From Firmicutes bacterium HGW-Firmicutes-7 (lineage in GTDB: Bacteria; Bacillota; Clostridia; Lachnospirales; Vallitaleaceae): DNA of 64,000 nt. Positions 1 to 10,387 of this stretch are shown in pieces (the stretch's first letter is position 1; each line of letters opens with the position of its first letter). Below the pieces are notes generated by a model. It did not search any database, had not been told where the DNA came from, and worked only from the letters and a program-made list of their open reading frames with translations. Where the stretch lies: NCBI GenBank assembly GCA_002841375.1, contig PGZO01000002.1, positions 62,001 to 126,000 of the forward strand, in the 5' to 3' direction. The translations under genes and the position numbers were made by a program.

Positions 1-1
1 T

Positions 2-454
2 GTGAAGGTTATGAGGAGGGTTGCTCTGGCATCTGAAAACTCACTAAACTATCAACAAATGCTTAAGAAAATATCAAAAGTTCAAGACAACACTATAGCA
101 AATGCAGTAAGCTATTCAGCCTGTAGTACTGCTATGAACTTAGGCGCAAAAGCAATCATTTGTCCGACACATAGTGGAAAAACTGTTAAACTTATTTCCA
201 TGTTTAGGCCAAGTGTACCAATCATTGCTTTAACAACAAATGAAAGAACACAAAGACATATGCAATTAAATTGGGGTGTTATTCCAATTCTTATTTCAGA
301 AGAGACGTCCTCAGATGTTTTATTTTATAAATCAATTCAAAAAGCAAAATCAATGGGTCTTGTCAGTCCAAAAGATTTGGTAGTAATTACTGCAGGCATA
401 CCTCTGGGTGTAGCAGGTTCAACCAATCTTATGAAAATTCAAGAAGTCACTTAA
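2..454 (+). CDS. pyk: Pyruvate kinase, C-terminal part (5' end outside window)
   Basis: The visible 150 residues match the C-terminal alpha/beta domain of pyruvate kinase, the glycolytic enzyme that makes pyruvate and ATP from phosphoenolpyruvate and ADP. Recognisable stretches are the domain start with TIANAVSYSA, the strand AKAIICPTHSGKT, RPSVPIIALT and the closing VVITAGIPLGVAGSTN. The catalytic TIM barrel and the B domain lie left of the window, so the GTG at base 2 is not taken as the real start. The gene stops without the extra phosphohistidine-type domain found at the C-terminus of Bacillus pyruvate kinases. A hairpin terminator follows 25 bases after the stop. Confidence 0.93.
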   Translation: MKVMRRVALASENSLNYQQMLKKISKVQDNTIANAVSYSACSTAMNLGAKAIICPTHSGKTVKLISMFRPSVPIIALTTNERTQRHMQLNWGVIPILISEETSSDVLFYKSIQKAKSMGLVSPKDLVVITAGIPLGVAGSTNLMKIQEVT

Positions 455-480
455 TAAAATCAGCACTGCTTAAATATTTA

Positions 481-507
481 ATGGCCACCTCTTTTCAAGG
501 TGGCCAT
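481..507 (+). terminator. Hairpin terminator after pyk
   Basis: A perfect 10-bp stem, ATGGCCACCT paired with AGGTGGCCAT around a 7-base loop, lies 26 bases after the pyk stop codon. The downstream T content is only moderate (TATGTATT), so termination strength is uncertain. It also lies beyond the 3' end of the convergent YibE/F gene and may serve both. Confidence 0.7.
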
Positions 508-548
508 TATGTATTACACGAGTACGCCTAATTCTACTACTCACTTAT

Positions 549-1709
549 TTAACGCTCTACATGGTTATTGTTAGAACTAATAGTCGTCTTCTTTAACTTA
601 TTAAAATAAGCTGCTAAAAATGCAGTAATAGGAATTGTAGCTACAAGGCCTATTGTTCCTGCTAACGCTCTTACAATTTCAACGACAATCAAATCATAAT
701 TAATTGTCTCAACAAGTGGCTTATTATAAGCAAGAATTAAAATCAATACATTTAATGATGAACCAGTATAAGCTAAAACTAAAGTATTTACCATGGTCCC
801 CATGATATCTCTACCAATATTCATCCCGGATTGAAATAACTGCTTAATACCCATGCCAGGGTTGGCGGTCTTCACTTCAACAATTGCAGAAGAAATTGAC
901 ATACTTACGTCCATCACGGCACCTAAAGTACCGAGTAAAATAGAAGCAAAAAGTAATCCACTAAAATTAAATTGTGTGCCTTGTGGAATAAATGAAAGCA
1001 ACTGTACCTCTTCGTAGGAAAAACCAATAAGCTTTGCATAAGAACTAAAGGTATATGCTAAAACACCTGCTACCAATACACCTGCTAAAGTGCCAAGAAT
1101 GGAGGTCAATGACTTTTTACTAAAACCACTAATAATCACGATAGTTGTAATTGCAATTCCTGAAGCAATAAGTACCGATAAAATGATGGGATCTTGCCCC
1201 ATTAGTATTCTTGGCAAAAACACCTTCAAAACCAATACTGCTGTTACGATAAGTGAAATTAATGCTTTTAGCCCCTTCAGCCTTCCGATTGCAACTACAA
1301 GAAGCGTAAAAATAACAATCATGTAAATAATAAATCGGTCTCTCCTATAACTTACTATGTAAGCATTATACACAATGGTTTCACTTTCATCCAGTTCAAG
1401 ATATAAAAGCACCTCGTCTCCTACATGCGCTTCTATATGTGGTGATGAGCTTTCAAAAACATCCTCGACCTTAATAGTTTGATCTTTATATCGAGCATCC
1501 GTTATCTTCGCCGTATATTTTATACTTGTTGTTTCATAGCCAGTGTCGTCGTTTGTTGTTTTACCTAATTCCTCAATAATCTCTGCGCTAAATAGTTCAC
1601 CTTCATCGCTGAGATGATTTCCTTTTGTTGGTTGTATCAAGATCCATATTAAAATACCAATTGCACTAATAGCTACTAAATACTTTACCCATTCTTTATT
1701 TAAATGCAT
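549..1709 (-). CDS. YibE/F family membrane protein
   Basis: A 386-residue protein with one N-terminal membrane anchor (residues about 9-26), an extracytoplasmic beta-rich region of roughly 100 residues, then about seven membrane helices from residue 126 to the end. This anchor-soluble-multihelix plan and sequence such as GALGAVMDVSMSISSA-like (here LGTLGAVMDVSMSISSAIVE) are typical of the YibE/F family (Pfam YibE_F), whose biochemical role is not established. It starts 15 bases after the V-type ATPase subunit D gene on the same strand, so it is probably the last gene of that operon. Whether it is linked to ion movement is only an inference from this position. Confidence 0.85.
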   Translation of the reverse strand: MHLNKEWVKYLVAISAIGILIWILIQPTKGNHLSDEGELFSAEIIEELGKTTNDDTGYETTSIKYTAKITDARYKDQTIKVEDVFESSSPHIEAHVGDEVLLYLELDESETIVYNAYIVSYRRDRFIIYMIVIFTLLVVAIGRLKGLKALISLIVTAVLVLKVFLPRILMGQDPIILSVLIASGIAITTIVIISGFSKKSLTSILGTLAGVLVAGVLAYTFSSYAKLIGFSYEEVQLLSFIPQGTQFNFSGLLFASILLGTLGAVMDVSMSISSAIVEVKTANPGMGIKQLFQSGMNIGRDIMGTMVNTLVLAYTGSSLNVLILILAYNKPLVETINYDLIVVEIVRALAGTIGLVATIPITAFLAAYFNKLKKTTISSNNNHVER

Positions 1710-1723
1710 CTTTATCTCCTTAC

Positions 1724-2338
1724 TTAACTTTTATGTCTTTTAATGACTTTAAGTCTTGTAAACTCTTCTCTTTCTTTTTCTTCTAACGCATTTTGAATAT
1801 CTTTTGTTAACTTTTCATAACGTGGAATCATAATATTCATCAATGCATTGGCTCTCTTTTGAGTCCTTTTAATATTAACTGCTAATCTATAAATAGCATT
1901 TTCAAATTCTGCTAATTCTAATGTTAATTGTTTGACTTTTTCAAATTTACTATAGGCATCATCCAAAGAAATAGTCGTTCTTGCAAAGCCATACTGTGGT
2001 TTTAAAGGCTCCTTTGGTAAACTTACCATCGGAATTTCAACCCCCATAATACTACGAACCTTTATTTCAACTCGATCTTCTTCTTGAATCGAGTGACCGA
2101 TTTGCTCGACAGTATTAATTCCTATTGATATATTCGCTTGTTGCAAGGCTTTATAGGCCTCTCTAAAAGTGGAATCAATATGGTTTTGAATTTCTTCGGC
2201 CTTAGCGATTAAGGCCATCATTTCTGTAACCAAAATATTTCTTTTTTTATCTAATAACTCATATCCTTGTTCTGACAAGGCAAGCGTATTTTTAGCAACG
2301 ATCAAATTACCCTTGGTTGGAAATAATATGTTTTCCAA
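1724..2338 (-). CDS. ntpD: V-type ATP synthase subunit D
   Basis: Subunit D forms the central rotor stalk of the V1 part of the ATPase, linking the A3B3 catalytic head to the membrane ring. The 204-residue protein is almost entirely helical, begins with the family pattern FPTKGNLIVAKNTLALSEQG-like and ends in a long charged helix (NIKRTQKRANALMNI... then KEREEFTRLKVIKRHK), as expected for a two-helix coiled coil. Length is normal for the family (about 200-215). It lies 40 bases downstream of subunit B and is the last ATPase subunit gene of the operon. Confidence 0.95.
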   Translation of the reverse strand: MENILFPTKGNLIVAKNTLALSEQGYELLDKKRNILVTEMMALIAKAEEIQNHIDSTFREAYKALQQANISIGINTVEQIGHSIQEEDRVEIKVRSIMGVEIPMVSLPKEPLKPQYGFARTTISLDDAYSKFEKVKQLTLELAEFENAIYRLAVNIKRTQKRANALMNIMIPRYEKLTKDIQNALEEKEREEFTRLKVIKRHKS

Positions 2339-2378
2339 AATGCATCACATTCCTTTTTATAACGGTTTGGTTTAAGCA

Positions 2379-3758
2379 CTAAGCTTTAGGTTTATAATAC
2401 TTATCAAGTACTTCTTCGCCTATTCGGTCCAGTTCATCCCTAGGTAAGATGCCTAACAAGTCCCAACCTATGTCTAGCGTACCATCCATAATTCGATTTT
2501 CATCTTTTGATTGAGCAACAAATCTTTCTTCAAAATTCTTGCCAAAAGACATATATAGTGCATCCATATCTGACAACTCATCTTCTCCAATAACAGAAGC
2601 TAATGCCTTTACTTCTTGTACATGTGCATAAGAAGCAAAAAGTTGATTGGCTATTTGAGGATGATCATCCCTTGTAAATCCCTGCCCAATACCATCCTTC
2701 ATAAGCCTTGATAATGAAGGCAATACGATGATTGGTGGGTATACACCTTTTTGATGCAGCCCTCTATCTAATACAATTTGCCCTTCAGTTATATAACCTG
2801 TTAAGTCGGGAATGGGGTGAGTAATATCATCATTTGGCATGGTTAAAATTGGTATTTGTGTAATAGAACCTTCTCTATCCTTTAACATTCCTGCACGCTC
2901 ATATAATGAAGCTAAATCACTATACATATAACCAGGGAAGCCTTTTCTACTTGGAATTTCTCCTTTAGAGGATGAAATTTCCCTCAGCGCCTCACAATAG
3001 GAAGTCATATCCGTTAAAATAACCAAAACATGCATATTATGTTCAAATGCCAAGTATTCAGCTGCTGTAAGCGCACATCTTGGGGTAACAATTCTCTCAA
3101 CAACAGGATCGTTTGCTAAATTTAAGAACATAACAACTTTTTGTAAAACGCCACTTTCTTGAAAACTTCTTTTAAAGAAATCTGCGACATCATTTTTAAC
3201 ACCCATCGCTGCAAAAACGATAACAAAATCCTTATGCTCATCTGCAGAAAGTTGAGCTTGTTTAACAATTTGAACTGCCAGCTGATCATGAGGCAATCCA
3301 TTCCCAGAAAAAACTGGTAACTTTTGTCCTCTAATTAACGTCGTTAATCCATCAATAGCCGAAATTCCTGTCTGTATATAGTTTCTTGGATATTTTCTAG
3401 AAATAGGATTAATAGGATTGCCATTTACATCCCAATTCACATTGGCCATAATATCACCTAATCCATCTATAGGTCTACCAAGTCCATCCATCGTACGTCC
3501 AAGTATTTCTTTTGACAGTCCAATTTCTAACGCCTTTCCTAAAAACCTCGTCCTCGTATTAGAGCTTGACATTCCGGTAGTTCCTTCGAAGACTTGAATA
3601 ACGGCAATATCGTCTTGAATCTCTATGACTCTACCGGCTCTTTTTTCACCACTTTCAAGGGTAATTTCAACCATCTCTTCATAAGACGCATCTTTAACAC
3701 CTTGTACTATTACGATAGATCCTGTAACTTCTTTGAGCCCTAAATATTCAATATTCAT
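2379..3758 (-). CDS. ntpB: V-type ATP synthase subunit B
   Basis: Subunit B is the non-catalytic nucleotide-site subunit of the A3B3 hexamer. The protein has 459 residues. Instead of a Walker A loop it has [14 protein letters not shown], the usual B-subunit replacement, followed by [18 protein letters not shown] and the conserved [18 protein letters not shown] and [16 protein letters not shown]-terminal beta-barrel residues 1-75 match the family. The start codon overlaps the subunit A stop codon by one base (both at 3758), indicating translational coupling. Confidence 0.97.
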   Translation of the reverse strand: MNIEYLGLKEVTGSIVIVQGVKDASYEEMVEITLESGEKRAGRVIEIQDDIAVIQVFEGTTGMSSSNTRTRFLGKALEIGLSKEILGRTMDGLGRPIDGLGDIMANVNWDVNGNPINPISRKYPRNYIQTGISAIDGLTTLIRGQKLPVFSGNGLPHDQLAVQIVKQAQLSADEHKDFVIVFAAMGVKNDVADFFKRSFQESGVLQKVVMFLNLANDPVVERIVTPRCALTAAEYLAFEHNMHVLVILTDMTSYCEALREISSSKGEIPSRKGFPGYMYSDLASLYERAGMLKDREGSITQIPILTMPNDDITHPIPDLTGYITEGQIVLDRGLHQKGVYPPIIVLPSLSRLMKDGIGQGFTRDDHPQIANQLFASYAHVQEVKALASVIGEDELSDMDALYMSFGKNFEERFVAQSKDENRIMDGTLDIGWDLLGILPRDELDRIGEEVLDKYYKPKA

Positions 3759-5545
3759 TAGCTATTCACCCTTTCGAAACTTCTGTAACTTTCAATTAAA
3801 CCGTTACATAAGTCATCAATTTTTACATATAACTCGTCAAAAGCCTCTAAATGCTCGTTGTCATAATTATATTTCATTTTTACAAGCTCATCAAAAATTC
3901 CTGTTTTTCTAAGTTGAGATACAGGAATACCCTTTCCTAACAAATTAGCCCCTTGCTCATGTAGGTATAAAATCGCTTGCATCATTTTAAACTGTTTTTC
4001 TATTGGTACAAAAGTATCTATATCATGAAAGGCATTCTGTTGTAAAAATCCTGTTCTTATAAGCTTGGAGGTTTCTAATATTAGCTTTTGTTCTTCAGGT
4101 AATATATCTGCTCCAATGAGCTTTACAATTTCCATAAGTTTGCTTTCTTCTTGTAGCAACCTTGCAATATGATTTCTTACCTTAAAAAATTCTGATGATA
4201 CTTGGCTTTCATACCAATCCTCTAAATCATCTGTATATTCACTATAACTATTCAACCAATTAATAGCAGGATAATGTCTTGAATAAGCCAATTGCCTATC
4301 AAGGGCCCAAAAACATCTAACGAATCTTTTTGTGTTTTGCGTGACTGGTTCTGAGAAGTCCCCACCTTGAGGAGATACAGCACCGATAATACTAACAGAA
4401 CCTTCTGAATTATTTAAATTATCAACATATCCTGCTCTTTCGTAAAACTGTGATAGCCTTGATGGTAAATATGCCGGAAATCCTTCCTCAGCAGGCATTT
4501 CTTCAAGTCTACCTGAAATTTCTCTCAGTGCTTCAGCCCAACGCGAGGTAGAGTCTGCCATAACTGCTACATGATAGCCCATATCCCTAAAATATTCTGC
4601 TATAGTAATACCTGTATATATAGATGCTTCACGAGCAGCTACAGGCATATTAGAAGTATTCGCTATAAGAACCGTTCGCTCCATTAGGGGTTTCCCAGAT
4701 TTAGGATCAATAAGATCTGGAAAGTCCTCAAGAACTTCAGTAATCTCATTTCCTCTTTCACCACAACCAATGTATACAATGATATCAGCATCACACCATT
4801 TTGCTAGTTGATGTTGTGTCATCGTTTTTCCAGTACCAAAACCACCTGGTACAGCAGCTGTACCTCCTTTGGCAATTGGAAATAATGTATCAATAATACG
4901 TTGCCCTGTTACTAAGGGCTTATCTAGTCTTCTTCTATGTGAAAAGGGTCTTGGCTTTCTAACTGGCCATAGTTGAAATAAAGTTAAATCAATGATATCA
5001 TCATATTTATTTTTTATTTTTACAATTACATCATTTACGGTATAGCTTCCATTTTTCGCAGTAAAAACAACGGTACCTTCAAGATCAGGCTTAATCATAA
5101 TTTTATGTTTTACAAGCTCAGTTTCTTGTACTAATGCATAAATATCTCCACCTTTAAGGAAATCTCCTTCTTGTACGATAATGTCAACGTCCCATTTTTT
5201 ACTACTATCTAAAGACTCCGTATCTAACCCTCTACTTATAAATGAACCAGATTTTTCTTCAATATTTTTAAGTGGTCTTTGAATTCCATCAAATACGCCA
5301 CCAATAATTCCTGGACCTAATTGTAACGATAAGGGTTCACCACTTGAATAAACAGGTTCTCCAACTTTTAATCCTGTTGTGGACTCATATACTTGAACAA
5401 TAACATTTTCATTCTCTAAGCTTATGACCTCACCAATCAATTTTTCCTTTCCTACTAAAACCATTTCAAGCATTTGAAATTGATTGCTTCCTCTTACAGT
5501 AATAACCGGTCCATTGACACCTGCTATTTTGCCTTTTTGCTCCAC
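3758..5545 (-). CDS. ntpA: V-type ATP synthase catalytic subunit A
   Basis: Catalytic ATPase subunit of V1. The 595-residue protein has the Walker A loop GGFGTGKT at residues 234-241, the downstream [20 protein letters not shown], the Walker B region [20 protein letters not shown] and the arginine-finger neighbourhood LSQFYERAG. The A-specific non-homologous insertion (about residues 105-195, with [17 protein letters not shown] and DLEGTVVF) is present, separating it from F-type beta subunits. It follows subunit E by 30 bases. Coupling ion cannot be read from this subunit. Confidence 0.98.
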   Translation of the reverse strand: MEQKGKIAGVNGPVITVRGSNQFQMLEMVLVGKEKLIGEVISLENENVIVQVYESTTGLKVGEPVYSSGEPLSLQLGPGIIGGVFDGIQRPLKNIEEKSGSFISRGLDTESLDSSKKWDVDIIVQEGDFLKGGDIYALVQETELVKHKIMIKPDLEGTVVFTAKNGSYTVNDVIVKIKNKYDDIIDLTLFQLWPVRKPRPFSHRRRLDKPLVTGQRIIDTLFPIAKGGTAAVPGGFGTGKTMTQHQLAKWCDADIIVYIGCGERGNEITEVLEDFPDLIDPKSGKPLMERTVLIANTSNMPVAAREASIYTGITIAEYFRDMGYHVAVMADSTSRWAEALREISGRLEEMPAEEGFPAYLPSRLSQFYERAGYVDNLNNSEGSVSIIGAVSPQGGDFSEPVTQNTKRFVRCFWALDRQLAYSRHYPAINWLNSYSEYTDDLEDWYESQVSSEFFKVRNHIARLLQEESKLMEIVKLIGADILPEEQKLILETSKLIRTGFLQQNAFHDIDTFVPIEKQFKMMQAILYLHEQGANLLGKGIPVSQLRKTGIFDELVKMKYNYDNEHLEAFDELYVKIDDLCNGLIESYRSFERVNS

Positions 5546-5575
5546 ATTAACACCTTCTTTGTTTTTTCATACTTT

Positions 5576-6175
5576 TTACATTTCTACTTGAATTTGACAA
5601 CGCTGTAAAAAAGATGGTTTTTGATCTTCTAACCTTTTTGAATAAGAATCATCAATAAATTGATTTTTGGTTTTATTCATAATCTTGCATCCGCCAAGCA
5701 TTTCGATATTTTTATTTTCGATCTTGATAGGTTGATTAAAAATCTCTTTTAACGGATCTAAATATTTTTCATCTGAATAACTGATGATGATCTCTATTTC
5801 ACCTGGCCCGATATCTTCAATATTTTTCTTAATCAACCCTACAAGCTCGTCAAAGTAGCCCTCACTTTGCGTATGTATTTTCAATTTATCTTTCGTTAAC
5901 TGAAAAACAGCCGCGATGACTTCTGATCTTTTGTTTAATAATTTCATTTTATTATCCATAACCACCTTAGACATAATTTCATTTTTTTCTTTGTCAATTT
6001 TCTTTAGGCTATTTTGGATAAGGTTATAGTTCTCTGTTAAATATTCCGTTTGTTTTTTATCATATTCAACTTTATTGTTTTCAATAATATCTCCAAGTAA
6101 CGCCTTTTTTTTTGCTGCAACGTCCTTCATGATATCATTTGCAAAGCGTTCTAATTTTTCTTCTACGATTTTCAT
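5576..6175 (-). CDS. ntpE: V-type ATP synthase subunit E
   Basis: Peripheral stalk subunit that pairs with the G/H subunit to hold the A3B3 head stationary. The 199-residue protein has a long charged N-terminal helix (residues about 1-100, many Lys/Glu, e.g. KVEYDKKQTEYLTENYNL) and a C-terminal alpha/beta domain ending near GGCKIMNKTKNQFIDDS, the usual E-subunit signature. It lies 10 bases downstream of subunit F in the operon. Sequence conservation of this family is low, so identity rests on architecture plus operon position. Confidence 0.92.
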   Translation of the reverse strand: MKIVEEKLERFANDIMKDVAAKKKALLGDIIENNKVEYDKKQTEYLTENYNLIQNSLKKIDKEKNEIMSKVVMDNKMKLLNKRSEVIAAVFQLTKDKLKIHTQSEGYFDELVGLIKKNIEDIGPGEIEIIISYSDEKYLDPLKEIFNQPIKIENKNIEMLGGCKIMNKTKNQFIDDSYSKRLEDQKPSFLQRCQIQVEM

Positions 6176-6185
6176 AATTTACACC

Positions 6186-6494
6186 TCATATCTTTAATCC
6201 AATTGCTTCTCTAACATATTTTGTAATAGAATCTGGTGTTCTCCCAGTACCATGTCTATCTGGTATTTCAACAACCAAAGGTATATGATAATTCAACTTA
6301 ATATCTCCAATGATATCAGGTACGAGTTGTCCTAATTTTTCAGTGATTAGCAAAACACCTACTTCTCTATCTAAAAGCACTTGAGAAATCGCTTGTCTAA
6401 CCTCTTCAATTTCATGAACTACAACGCCCTCAATACCCGCAAGTCTAAAACCCGTACTTGTATCAACATTATCGCTGATTAAGAACATTTTCAT
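6186..6494 (-). CDS. V-type ATP synthase subunit F
   Basis: Central stalk subunit F (NtpG in Enterococcus nomenclature) that binds subunit D in the rotor. The 102-residue protein has the CheY-like fold expected of the family: DNVDTSTGFRLAGIEGV, a central GVLLITEKLGQLV strand and C-terminal PLVVEIPDRHGTGRTPDSI. Length is typical (about 100). It sits between subunit K and subunit E, 21 bases after K. Confidence 0.95.
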   Translation of the reverse strand: MKMFLISDNVDTSTGFRLAGIEGVVVHEIEEVRQAISQVLLDREVGVLLITEKLGQLVPDIIGDIKLNYHIPLVVEIPDRHGTGRTPDSITKYVREAIGLKI

Positions 6495-6515
6495 AAAATC
6501 ACTCCTAGTTTGCCA

Positions 6516-6941
6516 TTATTGACCTAAAATCATAATAGATATAATTAATCCATATATAGCTATACCTTCTGCTAAACCAACAAATATAACCGTTTTACCA
6601 AGTAGTTTTTCATTTTCACTAATTGCGCCTATTGCTGCTGATCCTGATACTGCTACTGCAATACCTGCACCTATACAAGCCAATCCAGTAGATAAAGCTG
6701 CCGCTAAATATCTAAATCCATCAATATTTGGTGCGCCTGCAAGTTCCGCTCCTGCTGCTGAAGCCGCGCCTCCTCCAAATAATGCAACTGCTGCTACAAT
6801 CATAAGAGCAAAAAAGGTTGATAAGTTTACCCCTAAGAATTTTTTAATTTTTGAACCTTCTAATTGACGCTTTATACCATAAATGCCTACGCCTACTGTA
6901 CTTAAAACCAAAACCATTGCTAAAATAATAACTATTTTCAT
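6516..6941 (-). CDS. ntpK: V-type ATP synthase membrane ring subunit K (c-type proteolipid)
   Basis: The 141-residue protein has four predicted membrane helices: residues about 2-23, 40-57, 77-99 and 118-140. The last two form a c-subunit hairpin; the ion-binding carboxylate is the Glu in GLAEGIAIYG of the last helix. The first hairpin has no carboxylate, so there is one ion site per four helices, as in V-type rings. Compared with sodium-binding rings, the partner helix reads IGAGIAVAVSG with no Gln at the position where Na+ rings usually have one, which favours proton coupling, but this is an alignment by eye. It lies between subunits I and F. Confidence 0.93.
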   Translation of the reverse strand: MKIVIILAMVLVLSTVGVGIYGIKRQLEGSKIKKFLGVNLSTFFALMIVAAVALFGGGAASAAGAELAGAPNIDGFRYLAAALSTGLACIGAGIAVAVSGSAAIGAISENEKLLGKTVIFVGLAEGIAIYGLIISIMILGQ

Positions 6942-6993
6942 TTACATTTCCTCCTTAATTTCTCATGTTATTATATTAATATTTATCTGTCAC

Positions 6994-8928
6994 TTAAGCT
7001 TTTACTTTTTTAATCGCTAAAAAAGGTTTAAATTCACTTCCGTCACCTTCAAAAAATCTACTAAAAAGTTCGTAGTATTCAAGCCTTAAACCTTGTATCC
7101 CTACAATTAAACCTTCTAGTGCGATGATTAGAACATTACCAAAAATCATAACAAGTAAGCTCCCAACGCCTCCTGACGACTCTGCTACCATGTCAGATAA
7201 CATATGAAAAGCAATGATTAATCCAACATGATTTAAGGCAAATGCCCCAACTCTCATGAAGGAGATGGTGTTGCTGAGGATTGCCAATATGGTTTCTATG
7301 AGCTCAAATGCCGATTCTATAAAAAATCCTGTTTTATCCTCTGGCAAAAATTCTTTTCTGCTTTCAAGAAATTTTTGCAATGGATGAGACATTAAAATAA
7401 TTCCAAAGGAAATAATGATTAAAAGTATTGCAGGTAATAATGTGGTTTCAAGTACGAATACCTTAGCCAATACGACATACAAAATCGAAAAATATACAAC
7501 AATACCTACTAACCCATTTCTATCGAAAAGAAACCGTCCTATTTTCTTATTCTTAATGGAATTTATCATATTTAAAATCATTGCAATGATAATTAAAATA
7601 ACACCAAATGCAATTGCAATTGCTAAGAAAGATGTTTTGTGTTCCATAGGATTAATCATTGGGATAAACGGCAACACATGCCTTAACAGTTCTTCATTTC
7701 CAAATATAGATCCATAAAATAATCCTGAAACCATAGAACTTGCTCCTAAATAAATGGCGATATGCCCAAGAGCTGAACCTGATTTTTTAAACAACAAGTA
7801 ACCTAATAGTGCAATTACGAACCCTTGACCTACATCACCAAACATCACACCAAACATTAGTAAATAAGTAATTCCGACAAATGCTGTTGGATCTAATTCA
7901 TGATAAGACGGAATACCATACATGGCAACTAATGCCTCAAATGGTTTAAAAAAGCTATTATTTTTCAGCTTTGTAGGAGGTGTGAGTCTCTTAATTGTCT
8001 CATCTTCTTCTACTAAAAAGGAGTACGCATCAGAAACCTTCATTTTGTTTACAAAATCATTTAATTGGCTATGGGGAATCCAGCCAGTAATATAAAAAGT
8101 TTCTAGTGAATGTACCGCATACGTACGAACTGTAAAAATATGATTTAACTTATGAATAATACCATATAGCTTAGATATTCTTTCTTGATGGATAACACTA
8201 AAATTATTGATCTTATCATTGATTTGTTCTAGTTCTTCTCTTAACGAGCCTAGTTCTTTTTCAATCGCGTAAAGCGCTTCTTTGGGATAACCTTTTACCT
8301 CCTCAGAAATTCTTATTCTAGTAAAATATAAAGAGGCAAACAAGCTATCAATTTCTCCTCTTACCATATTCGGCATAAAATACATAAGGAAAACATCGTC
8401 CTCTTCTCTAAACACTTCAATAACAATAAGTTCTAAATTTTCGTTATACTGCTCAATACGTTGAAATGATTCTTTTGGCATTTTTCCGAATCTAAATTTC
8501 ATAAAATCTAAATCAAACAGTTTATCCACTTCAACGTCAAGGCCTTGAATAGGTATGATTTGTTTTTTAATTTGTTCTTTATGATCAATTTGTGCTTCTA
8601 TATCTTGTTTTCTTTGAATTAATGTATCCATGACGCCAATATGTTCATCAAGGTCTGCCTCAACTGTTTCAAAATCCAAAGCATCATGAACTTCTTCATC
8701 AATAAAAGTTGTATTAATATTTAAATCCTTGCATAATACACTAACTTTTTTAAGTAAAATATCGTATGGATTATAAACATCGAAGGGCATTAAACCTTTT
8801 ACAGAATCTAATATTGAAAAGGCTCTAACCAACTGAATCTCAAAAGGTATGATATTGTTTATAACAAAAGCATCAATTTCCTTTAGCGGTCCTGCAACAT
8901 TAATAAAATACATTTTCTCTACAGCCAC
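6994..8928 (-). CDS. ntpI: V-type ATP synthase subunit I (a subunit, stator)
   Basis: Membrane stator that provides the ion half-channels next to the K ring. The 644-residue protein has a cytoplasmic N-terminal half (residues 1-350) with coiled-coil stretches around 90-120 and 215-260, then seven to eight membrane helices. Conserved family points seen are FGVMFGDVGQG at the start of the membrane domain, ESAFELIETILAILSNTISFMRVGAFALNH with the essential channel Arg (FMRVGAFAL), and the GLIVGIQGLRLEYYELFSRFF end. Subunit C lies 15 bases upstream. Confidence 0.97.
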   Translation of the reverse strand: MAVEKMYFINVAGPLKEIDAFVINNIIPFEIQLVRAFSILDSVKGLMPFDVYNPYDILLKKVSVLCKDLNINTTFIDEEVHDALDFETVEADLDEHIGVMDTLIQRKQDIEAQIDHKEQIKKQIIPIQGLDVEVDKLFDLDFMKFRFGKMPKESFQRIEQYNENLELIVIEVFREEDDVFLMYFMPNMVRGEIDSLFASLYFTRIRISEEVKGYPKEALYAIEKELGSLREELEQINDKINNFSVIHQERISKLYGIIHKLNHIFTVRTYAVHSLETFYITGWIPHSQLNDFVNKMKVSDAYSFLVEEDETIKRLTPPTKLKNNSFFKPFEALVAMYGIPSYHELDPTAFVGITYLLMFGVMFGDVGQGFVIALLGYLLFKKSGSALGHIAIYLGASSMVSGLFYGSIFGNEELLRHVLPFIPMINPMEHKTSFLAIAIAFGVILIIIAMILNMINSIKNKKIGRFLFDRNGLVGIVVYFSILYVVLAKVFVLETTLLPAILLIIISFGIILMSHPLQKFLESRKEFLPEDKTGFFIESAFELIETILAILSNTISFMRVGAFALNHVGLIIAFHMLSDMVAESSGGVGSLLVMIFGNVLIIALEGLIVGIQGLRLEYYELFSRFFEGDGSEFKPFLAIKKVKA

Positions 8929-8943
8929 TTCATAACCTCCCTT

Positions 8944-9996
8944 CTATAATATATGCCCAATTAATTGTTTTCTTATCTCATCAGGTGGTACCTGGTAACG
9001 TACACCTTCAATAATCGCAATGATATTATTAATTTCCATTTCTTTTATTACAATATAGCCAACAATAGGCGCTAATGAATAGGGATAGCTTTGCACATTT
9101 TTATACTGAATTTTCAATAGATACATTATAAACTCGTGCTCCCATAGATTTGGATCTACCCCTAAATAATTACGATAATAGGTTTCTTGAACCATTTCAA
9201 TCACTTCTTGCTCATCTTTTGCTTCAACCATTTTCATTAATTCTTGCTTCTTTAATTTGTAAGATAAGGGAATCAAATATCGATAGAGTATTTCTTTATT
9301 CGTGTTATAATATTTTGTCCCTCTATAAATCCACAAAATATTTCGAAGATCAGCCTCAGCACCAATAATCGAACTTACTATGTCTCGATCCTTACCTCTT
9401 ACTTCTTTATTCAGTTGACTCATTAATTTATTATAATAGTATAAATCCAAAGCCATTTCAGCAGAAAACAAATCAATATGCGTTGAATCAATCAATAAGG
9501 GCTTCAATATATTATAAAAATTCGTCCCTTTAACGCTCTGTATGAGCTCATCAACAGTTTTTGACTTTAAAGATTCATTAAAGTTAATTTTACTGTATTT
9601 GCTAATAAAAAGTGTCTGTCTGTCTATTTCCTCAAGATGTTTTCCCATTTGAAGCGTACGCAACATTTTTTTTAAATCTTCAATCTCTTGCTTCCTATAT
9701 ACATACCGATAAATTAGTTTGTCCTTTCCTTTTAAATATCGCGCAATTTTTAATGTGTCTGATATTTCTGCTCTATAGAGTAGAATTTCAAGATACCCTC
9801 TATGAACACTTTTTTCATTTAAATCTTTTAAGGTTTCACCATAATAAGTATTACTTTTTAGGTAAGCAGCAATTTCATTAACGCTACTTTTAACCATCAT
9901 ATTTCTATAATCATCCTCTGAAAGCATTTTCCCCTTCATAGCTCTAATCTTTGAGCTAAGATGACTATGTTTGAAAATCTTCATCATAAAAATCAC
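8944..9996 (-). CDS. ntpC: V-type ATP synthase subunit C
   Basis: Subunit C/AC39 joins the rotor shaft to the membrane ring. The 350-residue, all-helical protein shows the family features MLSEDDYRNMMVKSSVNEIAAYL near the N-terminus, ADLRNILWIYRGTKYY in the middle and the C-terminal IVGYIVIKEMEINNIIAIIEG. Length is typical (about 330-350). Its start overlaps the stop of the upstream GH gene (ATGA type, 9993-9996). In many clostridial operons C follows E; here it precedes I, a different gene order. Confidence 0.93.
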   Translation of the reverse strand: MIFMMKIFKHSHLSSKIRAMKGKMLSEDDYRNMMVKSSVNEIAAYLKSNTYYGETLKDLNEKSVHRGYLEILLYRAEISDTLKIARYLKGKDKLIYRYVYRKQEIEDLKKMLRTLQMGKHLEEIDRQTLFISKYSKINFNESLKSKTVDELIQSVKGTNFYNILKPLLIDSTHIDLFSAEMALDLYYYNKLMSQLNKEVRGKDRDIVSSIIGAEADLRNILWIYRGTKYYNTNKEILYRYLIPLSYKLKKQELMKMVEAKDEQEVIEMVQETYYRNYLGVDPNLWEHEFIMYLLKIQYKNVQSYPYSLAPIVGYIVIKEMEINNIIAIIEGVRYQVPPDEIRKQLIGHIL

Positions 9997-10304
9997 CTCT
10001 TAAGAACAGCTTCAACTAGGCTATTAGCCCATTCCTCACATTTTTCTTCATAATGCTTTTGAATACTTTGAACTCTGGAAATGCATTCAGCCTCTTTAAC
10101 TTGGGCTTCTTTTTTAACTTCATTGATTTCAGCATCTCTAATTGTTTTTATTTTTTTATTCGTATCATCAAGTATCGTCTCTTTTAATTGTTTCAAGCTT
10201 TGATCTAATTCATTTTTTCGATCAAGCTTTTCTTGTTCAGCACTATCCATTACTTTCTGTGCTTGGTTTTCTATATAAATAATCTTTTTAATCACTTCTT
10301 CCAA
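9993..10304 (-). CDS. V-type ATP synthase subunit G/H (peripheral stalk)
   Basis: A 103-residue, highly charged helix-only protein, the pattern of the small stalk subunit called H in bacterial V-type synthases (NtpF-like), which forms a heterodimeric coiled coil with subunit E. It has no hydrophobic anchor. Position as first gene of the operon and four-base overlap with subunit C support the call, since sequence alone is not distinctive. The ribosome site AAAGGAGATGAACATTC precedes the start. Confidence 0.85.
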   Translation of the reverse strand: MEEVIKKIIYIENQAQKVMDSAEQEKLDRKNELDQSLKQLKETILDDTNKKIKTIRDAEINEVKKEAQVKEAECISRVQSIQKHYEEKCEEWANSLVEAVLKR

Positions 10305-10387
10305 GAATGTTCATCTCCTTTAAAGTCATCAATTTTTAGCACCACTTCTAATCATATCAAATTTTGACATTAAACTCAATAAAAAAA

